A stretch of DNA of 54,468 nucleotides from Methyloversatilis sp. (GTDB taxonomy: Bacteria > Pseudomonadota > Gammaproteobacteria > Burkholderiales > Rhodocyclaceae), in assembly GCA_016791045.1 (NCBI GenBank), contig JAEUNO010000016.1, positions 1-54,468 of the forward strand, given 5' to 3'. The position numbers and the translations under genes were made by a program. The notes under the pieces were generated by a model that had not been told where the DNA came from, searched no databases, and saw nothing but the letters and a program-made list of their open reading frames with translations. This document shows positions 47,040-54,468 of this stretch, piece by piece. The stretch's first letter is position 1. The number at the start of each line of letters is the position of its first letter.

Positions 47040-48509
47040 ATGATGCAACAGTTTTGGGCAGTCTGCCTCAGCCGCTTCGAGCAGGAACTTCCCGCGCAAC
47101 AATTTCATACCTGGATCAAAGGCTTGCGCATCGATCCATGCGCCGATGCCGAAACCGAATCACTGGCGCTGGTCGCCCCGAACCGTTTCGTCCTGCAATG
47201 GGTGCGCGAGCGCTATGTGTCGCGTATCGAAGCGCTCGGTCTCGAGTATTTTTCGCAACCGGTATCGGTGCGCCTGAGTCTGCCCCAGGCGGGCAGCCAG
47301 GCGAACGACGCCGCCGACGCGCCCATACTGATGCCGTCGTCGTCCGACGCCCCGCGCGTCCGCCAGACGCATCTGCGGGCCGACGGCGAAGAAACCACCC
47401 GCGTCACGCCGCCGGCCATCATCAAGTCGAATGGCGACGCACCGCCCGACCGCAACGACCGCAACCGCGGCCGGCCCGACGAACGCGACCGCTCCCGCCT
47501 GAACCCGGGCTTCACCTTCGACAACCTGGTCACCGGCCGCGCCAACGAACTGGCGCGCGCTGCCGCCATACAGGTCGCGCAGAACCCGGGCATGTCCTAC
47601 AACCCCATCTTCATCTACGGGGGTGTGGGGCTGGGCAAGACGCACATGGTGCATGCGCTGGGCAACGAGGTGATGCGGCACAACCCGGACGCCGTCATCC
47701 GCTACGTGCACGCCGACGACTACTACGCCGACGTGGTGCGCGCCTACCAGCAGAAGAGCTTCGACGCCTTCAAGCGCTACTACCGGTCGCTCGACGTGCT
47801 GCTGATCGACGACATCCAGTTCTTCAACAACAAGACGCGCACGCAGGAAGAGTTCTTCTATGCGTTCAACGCGCTGACCGACGGCAAGAAGCAGATTGTC
47901 ATCACCTGCGACACCTATCCGAAGAACATCCAGGGCGTCGAAGAACGCCTGACGACGCGCTTCGGCTGGGGGCTCACGGTGCAGATCGAGCCGCCCGAAC
48001 TCGAAATGCGGGTCGCCATCCTGAAGAAGAAGGCGGAGATGGAGCGGGTGAAGGTGGGTGACGACGTCGCCTTCCTGGTCGCCAAGAACATCCGCAGCAA
48101 TGTGCGCGAACTCGAAGGCGCGCTGAAGAAGATCATCGCCTTCGCCCACTTCCACACCGTGCCGATCACGCTCGAAGTGGCGCGCGAGGCGCTGAAGGAC
48201 CTGCTGGGCGCACACAACCGGCAGATCACGCTCGAATTCATCCAGAAGACCGTCGCCGACTATTTCAAGATCAAGGTGTCGGAGATGTACTCGAAGAAGC
48301 GCACGCGTGCCATCGCGCGGCCGCGTCAGGTCGCCATGTGGCTGGCCAAGGAACTGACGCCGGAAAGCTATCCGGCGATCGGCGAAGCGTTCGGCGGGCG
48401 CGACCACACGACCGTGCTGCACGCCTGCCGCACCATTGCCGACCTGAGGCTGAAGGACGAAGTGCTCAATCATGACCTGCACGTGCTCGTGCAGACCTTG
48501 CGCAAATAG
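47040..48509 (+). CDS. dnaA: Chromosomal replication initiator DnaA
   Basis: DnaA (489 residues) is the AAA+ initiator that binds DnaA boxes and melts oriC. Domain I starts MMQQFWAVCLSRFEQELPAQQFHTWI. A polar linker follows, then AAA+ domain III (Walker A GGVGLGKTH, Walker B LLIDDIQFF). Domain IV carries the DNA-binding signature GGRDHTTVLHACRTI. The start is the ATG at 47040 (a second Met follows directly). A longer frame from 46929 has no homology support. Confidence 0.97.
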   Translation: MMQQFWAVCLSRFEQELPAQQFHTWIKGLRIDPCADAETESLALVAPNRFVLQWVRERYVSRIEALGLEYFSQPVSVRLSLPQAGSQANDAADAPILMPSSSDAPRVRQTHLRADGEETTRVTPPAIIKSNGDAPPDRNDRNRGRPDERDRSRLNPGFTFDNLVTGRANELARAAAIQVAQNPGMSYNPIFIYGGVGLGKTHMVHALGNEVMRHNPDAVIRYVHADDYYADVVRAYQQKSFDAFKRYYRSLDVLLIDDIQFFNNKTRTQEEFFYAFNALTDGKKQIVITCDTYPKNIQGVEERLTTRFGWGLTVQIEPPELEMRVAILKKKAEMERVKVGDDVAFLVAKNIRSNVRELEGALKKIIAFAHFHTVPITLEVAREALKDLLGAHNRQITLEFIQKTVADYFKIKVSEMYSKKRTRAIARPRQVAMWLAKELTPESYPAIGEAFGGRDHTTVLHACRTIADLRLKDEVLNHDLHVLVQTLRK

Positions 48510-48763
48510 CCGGAAAACACCGCAGGAAGGGTGTGGATGAAGCGGTATCGAAGCTGTACGGATAAACAGGTGTGATTCCCTGTATGGCCGCTGTGGATAA
48601 GCAGGGTGTTTTCAGCGGATCACGGTTTCATCCACATTTGTTCAAGCGCAGAAATGGCAGTTGTACAGACAACGATACATACTGCAAGCAACTGAAAATA
48701 ATAAGAATTAAGGTGTTCTCCACAGAAAATGGTCGACGTTAACGGTTTACAGAGGTTTATAAA
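48510..48763. other. oriC: Probable chromosomal origin oriC (dnaA-dnaN gap)
   Basis: This gap holds several DnaA-box-like nonamers: TGTGGATGA (48532), TACGGATAA (48557), TGTGGATAA (48592, perfect), TCATCCACA (48628) and TTCTCCACA (48716). An AT-rich stretch GAAAATAATAAGAATTAA at about 48694-48711 could be the unwinding element. It sits between dnaA and dnaN, a usual oriC place, with parAB and parS nearby. The region also carries the dnaN promoter. Confidence 0.8.
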
Positions 48764-49873
48764 ATGCTCTTAATGAAGATAGAACGCGAACAGCTGCTGC
48801 GTCCGCTGCAGTCGGTCAGCGGCATCGTCGAGAAGCGCCACACCCTGCCGATCCTGTCCAACGTCCTGATCGAAACCGAGGGCGATGCGCTCACGCTGCT
48901 CGCCACCGACATCGAAATCCAGATCCGTACCCGGTCCACCGGCAACATCAGCGCCGCCCAGCCGGCTGCGCTGACGGTCGCCGCCCGCAAGCTGCAGGAC
49001 ATCCTGCGTGCCCTGCCGGAAGGGCAGGAGGTGAGCCTCGACGCCGACGACCGCAAGCTCACGGTGCGCTGCGGCAAGAGCCGCTTCACGCTGCAGACGC
49101 TGCCGGCGCAGGACTACCCGCGCATGCAGGTCGCCGAGGGTGAAACCGTCAAGCTCAGCCTGACCCAGCGCAAGCTCAAGCGGCTGCTGTCGCTGGTGCA
49201 GTACTCGATGGCCCAGCAGGACATCCGCTACTACCTCAACGGCCTGCTGCTGGCCGTTGGCAGCGAGGAACTGCGGCTGGTTGCGACCGACGGCCACCGT
49301 CTGGCCTACGTGTCCGAAGCGCTGCCCGGCGTGACCGACAAGCTCGACGTGATCCTGCCGCGCAAGACCGTGCTCGAACTGTCGCGCCAGCTGGCCGACA
49401 CCGACGACCCGGTCGACATCGAACTGGGCGGCAACCAGGCGCGCCTGCGCTTCGGCTCGGTCGAGCTCATTTCGAAGCTGATCGACGGCAAGTTTCCCGA
49501 CTACGAACGCGTGATTCCGAAGGACCACCCGAAGGAAATCATGCTGCAGCGCGCGTCCTTCCTGCCGGCACTGCAGCGTGCCGCCATCCTGACCAACGAA
49601 AAGTTCAAGGGTGTGCGCGTCGTGCTGTCGTCCGGCCTGCTCAAGCTCATTTCGAGCAATGCCGAGCAGGAAGAGGCGCAGGAAGAGCTGGAGGTCGAGT
49701 ACACCGGCGACGCCCTCGACATCGGATTCAACGTGAGCTACCTGCTCGACGTGCTCGGCAACGTGGCCGGCGACACGCTGAGCCTGCGCCTGAATGACGG
49801 CAACAGCAGCGCGCTGATCACGCTGCCCGGCACCGACGGCTTCAAGTACGTCGTGATGCCGATGCGCGTGTAA
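48764..49873 (+). CDS. dnaN: DNA polymerase III sliding clamp (beta subunit)
   Basis: DnaN (369 residues) forms the dimeric ring that tethers polymerase III to DNA. It begins MLLMKIEREQLLRPLQSVSG and has VEKRHTLPILSNVLIE, LVATDGHRLAY and the C-terminal KYVVMPMRV, whose MPMR is the end of the peptide-binding groove. The first ATG is preferred because AGAGG lies eight bases upstream. MKIEREQ three codons on is the alternative. Confidence 0.97.
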   Translation: MLLMKIEREQLLRPLQSVSGIVEKRHTLPILSNVLIETEGDALTLLATDIEIQIRTRSTGNISAAQPAALTVAARKLQDILRALPEGQEVSLDADDRKLTVRCGKSRFTLQTLPAQDYPRMQVAEGETVKLSLTQRKLKRLLSLVQYSMAQQDIRYYLNGLLLAVGSEELRLVATDGHRLAYVSEALPGVTDKLDVILPRKTVLELSRQLADTDDPVDIELGGNQARLRFGSVELISKLIDGKFPDYERVIPKDHPKEIMLQRASFLPALQRAAILTNEKFKGVRVVLSSGLLKLISSNAEQEEAQEELEVEYTGDALDIGFNVSYLLDVLGNVAGDTLSLRLNDGNSSALITLPGTDGFKYVVMPMRV

Positions 49874-49893
49874 GCCGCGCCGCCTGCACCACT

Positions 49894-49926
49894 GCCCGGC
49901 CTGCGCGCCGGGCTTCGTGTTTTTTG
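49894..49926 (+). terminator. Intrinsic terminator after dnaN
   Basis: GCCCGGC (49894-49900) pairs with GCCGGGC (49907-49913) around a six-base loop, followed by TTCGTGTTTTTT. This is a clear intrinsic terminator between dnaN and gyrB and implies that gyrB has its own promoter in the remaining ~40 bp or depends on read-through. Confidence 0.8.
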
Positions 49927-49927
49927 A

Positions 49928-52471
<2,544 letters not shown>

Positions 52472-52509
52472 CGACTGTAGCGCGAGGCATAAGAAGAAAA
52501 ATTGAGGAA

Positions 52510-52529
52510 CATAAGTTGAGAAACTTATG
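52510..52529. repeat. Inverted repeat downstream of gyrB
   Basis: CATAAGTT and AACTTATG form a perfect 8-bp stem around four bases. No T tract follows, so it is not a standard terminator. It lies at the edge where base composition changes to AT-richer, between gyrB and the retron effector gene. A second weak repeat (TGGCGA...TCGCCA) lies in 52571-52597. Confidence 0.4.
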
Positions 52530-52628
52530 GAAAGACTTTATCTACGGGTAATTGATATCGACGGTTAGTTGGCGAGCATTCACGTACATGTCGCCAGTTG
52601 GTGAGTTTGGCGCTCGGAGATGCTTAGT

Positions 52629-53867
52629 ATGCTGTTTGAGCCTCAATCGGATAATCTGTTGCTCACAGCAGCTGGTCGAGCATGGCTCGGACGATTTGCC
52701 GAGGGCGACCGCCCCATGGTTCGGCAGCTAACCGAAGCGCTATCACTCGTATCACTGCAAGAGTTCGAGAGGACACTCCAACTCACCATCGAAAAGCTCG
52801 CTGATGACGGTTCAGAGCCATTAGCGCTGTACTCAGCGCGAGAGGTTCCTCCTAACTCCGACCTGAGTTTTCGGAATGGGGGCAACGGATTGGACTCGGT
52901 CGCAGCAGGCAGTGACGTTGGCAGTGAAGCGCGCGTTGCGCATGTTGTGCGCCAGATTTGCCGAACCCAATCAAATCGACTATTGCGGCAGCCAAGCATT
53001 GAGAATTTGCTGAAACGCCGTGTTCGCCAAATCGTTGTCGTAGATGACCTCATCGGCTCTGGCGGGAGGATCTGCGCATACCTAACCCAACTGTGGAATG
53101 ATTTGACCATCAAATCATGGTGGTCCTACAAACTAATTGGCTTTACTGTCGTTGCATATGCTGGCACAGCAGAGGGGATTCGCCGTGTGCGGCAACATCC
53201 ATGTAAGCCAAACGTGCAGATTCACCGTTACTGTCCCACTCTCGACGGACTACCTTGGCCGCGGGAACAAAGGCGACGAGCGCGACAGTTGTGCATGGAC
53301 TATGCCGATGGCAATTCCCTCAAGGGATGGCCTTTGGGATTTGAAAGCTCTGCGGCGCTTCTAGTCTTTGAGCACGGATGCCCCAACAACGTACCCGGAA
53401 TCTTTTGGGCTAACTCAAAGCACTCTACTAATGGTTGGCAGCCACTTTTCGCCGGCCGAGCCTCCACAGCGGAAGTTGCTAGCGTGTTTCCACCTGAACT
53501 GACGTCGCGAACTCCCGTCAGCGTTCTATTGACTGCAGGTCAACCGCGAGTTGCGGGAGTACTTTCTGAGGTTGTTGATCGCCCGCTGCGCTCGGAGATC
53601 GTCGTTTTGCTGGCGCTGCTTGGCCGTGGTATCAGACGAGTAGATGCGATCGCGCACGCCACTGGCCTGGAGGTCAAAGCATGTGAGGCCTTGCTGGAAA
53701 CCTGTGTCGCCGCTGGCTTTATATCTCCACGTCGACGGCTGACAGACGTCGGTGCCGCCGAATTGGCAGGAATACGAGGTGCAGCCCCTCCTCGCATAAA
53801 TCGCATCTTGAAGCTTGGCGAAGACAGTTACTATCCACGTTCGTTGAGAGGCCGCATTGTTGGCTAG
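52629..53867 (+). CDS. Phosphoribosyltransferase-like retron effector
   Basis: The 412-residue protein has a PRPP-type signature RQIVVVDDLIGSGGRI in the middle of the sequence, where the DD and the S/T-G-G loop bind phosphoribosyl groups in PRTases. The last third (VVLLALLGRGIRRVDAIAHATGLEVKAC...GFISPRRRLTDVG) looks like a winged helix-turn-helix. PRTase-like proteins with such tails are effector partners of one retron type (type III in a published scheme, as I recall). The start at 52629 has GGAG nine bases upstream; ATG 52620 is directly at the GGAG and less likely. Codon use and base composition are AT-richer than gyrB. It is followed by the retron RNA. Confidence 0.8.
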   Translation: MLFEPQSDNLLLTAAGRAWLGRFAEGDRPMVRQLTEALSLVSLQEFERTLQLTIEKLADDGSEPLALYSAREVPPNSDLSFRNGGNGLDSVAAGSDVGSEARVAHVVRQICRTQSNRLLRQPSIENLLKRRVRQIVVVDDLIGSGGRICAYLTQLWNDLTIKSWWSYKLIGFTVVAYAGTAEGIRRVRQHPCKPNVQIHRYCPTLDGLPWPREQRRRARQLCMDYADGNSLKGWPLGFESSAALLVFEHGCPNNVPGIFWANSKHSTNGWQPLFAGRASTAEVASVFPPELTSRTPVSVLLTAGQPRVAGVLSEVVDRPLRSEIVVLLALLGRGIRRVDAIAHATGLEVKACEALLETCVAAGFISPRRRLTDVGAAELAGIRGAAPPRINRILKLGEDSYYPRSLRGRIVG

Positions 53868-53868
53868 C

Positions 53869-54053
53869 GTTGACCTAGACCACTGTTTTTAGCGGCATTG
53901 GTTGGGGCGCGGATTTCCGCTGCCCTATGAAGTTGCCCAGGCTTTGGCGGATGCAAGACGCGAGTCCTCCATCCTTCGGAGCCTCGGGTCAGACTCGCGT
54001 CTCCCTCCGCCTTTCGTCGGAGTAGAAGTAGCTAACGATGTGGTCATCTCAAC
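53869..54053 (+). ncRNA. Retron msr-msd RNA (predicted)
   Basis: The gap between the effector and the reverse transcriptase has every expected part of a retron RNA. The ends pair: GTTGA (53869-53873) and GACCAC (53878-53883) with GTGGTC (54040-54045) and TCAAC (54049-54053), the a1/a2 stem. Just inside a1 is TTTTTAGCGG, with the likely branching G at 53892. An msr hairpin follows (53905-53925: GGGCGCGG-attt-CCGC-T-GCCC). Then comes an msd stem of 11 perfect pairs (53956-53966 with 53992-54002) and a hairpin CTCCG/CGGAG at 54005-54022. The call rests on layout and is not tested by folding. Confidence 0.8.
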
Positions 54054-54330
54054 CCTATCTGGCCCGCGGCAAGAAGCTCGGTGTGAGCTCTGTGCTTTTG
54101 CAAGAGGCCGTCACGCAAAGCCGGCGACTGGCACAACGTCATCCCGAAACGTTGCCCGTGCTCTTGACACTTTGCCACCTCGCCAAACGTACAGAGGTTC
54201 CCTACAGTTCGCTCCGAGCCTACGCGAGCCGTCAGGCTGCTGAGCCCTATCGGCGCTTTCTTATTCGAAAGCGCTCCGGCGGCGTGCGCCGCATCTGTGT
54301 GCCGGAGCCTACACTTGGAGCAGTTCAAGC
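54038..54330 (+). pseudogene. Retron reverse transcriptase, N-terminal part, interrupted
   Basis: About 97 codons are open from ATG 54038. The segment CHLAKRTEVPYSSLRAYASR followed by YRRFLIRKRSGGVRRICVPE (residues 71-90) is the typical start of retron reverse transcriptases, ahead of finger motif 1. The catalytic palm with the YADD box is missing: the frame leaves homology after GAVQ and stops at 54334, within three bases of a GTAAGCG sequence that looks like an IS end. The start overlaps the 3' pairing arm of the RNA; a GTG at 54083 is an alternative. The rest of the gene may lie beyond the window. Confidence 0.78.
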
Positions 54331-54468
54331 GTAAGCGTCCGACCGACACCGTGTTGACGGTCAGAGTTTGATCTTTGCGAGTCGTCGATCGACTTCGGCG
54401 ATGTCGAAGGCAGCGGGGTCGAAGGTTGAGCCGAACCAGTCGAGCATGGCTTGATGTTCGGGATGTCG
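54331..54468. mobile_element. End of an inserted mobile element, IS66-like terminus
   Basis: From 54331 the sequence reads GTAAGCGTCCGACCGACACC. Inverted repeats beginning GTAA are usual in IS66-family elements, which duplicate 8 bp on insertion. If so, the eight bases before it, GTTCAAGC (54323-54330), should recur at the far end. The element interrupts the retron reverse transcriptase. The rest lies outside the window, so the family is an inference from the terminus alone. Confidence 0.55.
54361..54468 (-). CDS. pRiA4b ORF-3-like protein, C-terminal part
   Basis: The last 35 codons on - read RHPEHQAMLDWFGSTFDPA and continue AFDIAEVDRRLAKIKL to a TGA at 54361-54363. The HPEH..LDW.G..FDP..FD...V.R.L pattern is the C-terminus of the plasmid pRiA4b ORF-3-like family (PF07929), known near mobile elements. 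It is cut by the window edge. Its stop lies 30 bp from the putative element end, so it may be a passenger gene of that element. Its function is unknown. Confidence 0.7.
   Translation of the reverse strand, partial: RHPEHQAMLDWFGSTFDPAAFDIAEVDRRLAKIKL

Noticed and set aside
53902-54243. A 113-residue open frame overlapping the retron RNA
   Set aside because: It runs through the hairpins of the predicted RNA in a different phase from the RT-like frame and shows no motif.

Overview
This GC-rich window carries the chromosomal replication-origin neighbourhood of a Gram-negative bacterium, most likely a betaproteobacterium. The gene order rpmH-rnpA-yidD-yidC-mnmE-mnmG-rsmG-parA-parB next to dnaA-dnaN-gyrB, the mreBCD-mrdA-rodA-rlpA order, and two PEP-CTERM proteins fit Rhodocyclales such as Methyloversatilis. 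The genus is a guess from memory of similar gene orders and was not tested.

Layout. (1) 1-1956: the head of a chromosomal integron. It has an intI gene on +, a LexA box over its promoter, an attI-like core, one cassette on - encoding a small lipoprotein, and an attC site whose core contains the cassette stop codon. (2) 1981-6573, -: a small membrane protein, gatB, two small unknown genes, gatA and gatC. (3) 6811-13464, +: the cell-shape cluster mreB, mreC, mreD, mrdA, rodA, rlpA. (4) 13623-15247, +: two exported proteins that share a domain. (5) 15354-21748, -: a heavy-metal RND efflux operon with a small CxxC protein, an outer membrane channel, a periplasmic adaptor, the pump and a P-II-like protein. 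(6) 21907-24919, +: a D,D-carboxypeptidase, a DUF493 protein, lipB, lipA. (7) 25146-36027: a periplasmic-type ATP-dependent DNA ligase, two PEP-CTERM proteins, a branched-chain amino-acid ABC operon (livK-H-M-G-F) with a VapBC-like toxin-antitoxin pair inside it, a fatty acid desaturase and a small cytochrome c. (8) 36201-46755, -: a DMT exporter, parB, parA, rsmG, mnmG, a TauE-type permease flanked by two parS sites, mnmE, yidC, yidD, rnpA, rpmH. (9) 47040-52471, +: dnaA, the likely oriC, dnaN, gyrB. (10) 52629-54468: a visibly lower-GC accessory island.

The most interesting system is the island at 52629-54331. A phosphoribosyltransferase-like protein with a C-terminal winged-helix-like region is followed by about 185 nt with the layout of a retron msr-msd RNA: complementary ends, a TTAGC branch-point motif, an msr hairpin and an 11-bp msd stem. 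Next comes the N-terminal part of a retron-type reverse transcriptase. The reverse transcriptase is cut after about 97 codons by a sequence starting GTAAGCG, which looks like the end of an IS66-type element, with a pRiA4b ORF-3-like gene reading back toward the junction. This looks like a retron defence module beside gyrB that has been disrupted by a mobile element. At the other end of the window the SOS-controlled integron is a second, independent accessory platform.
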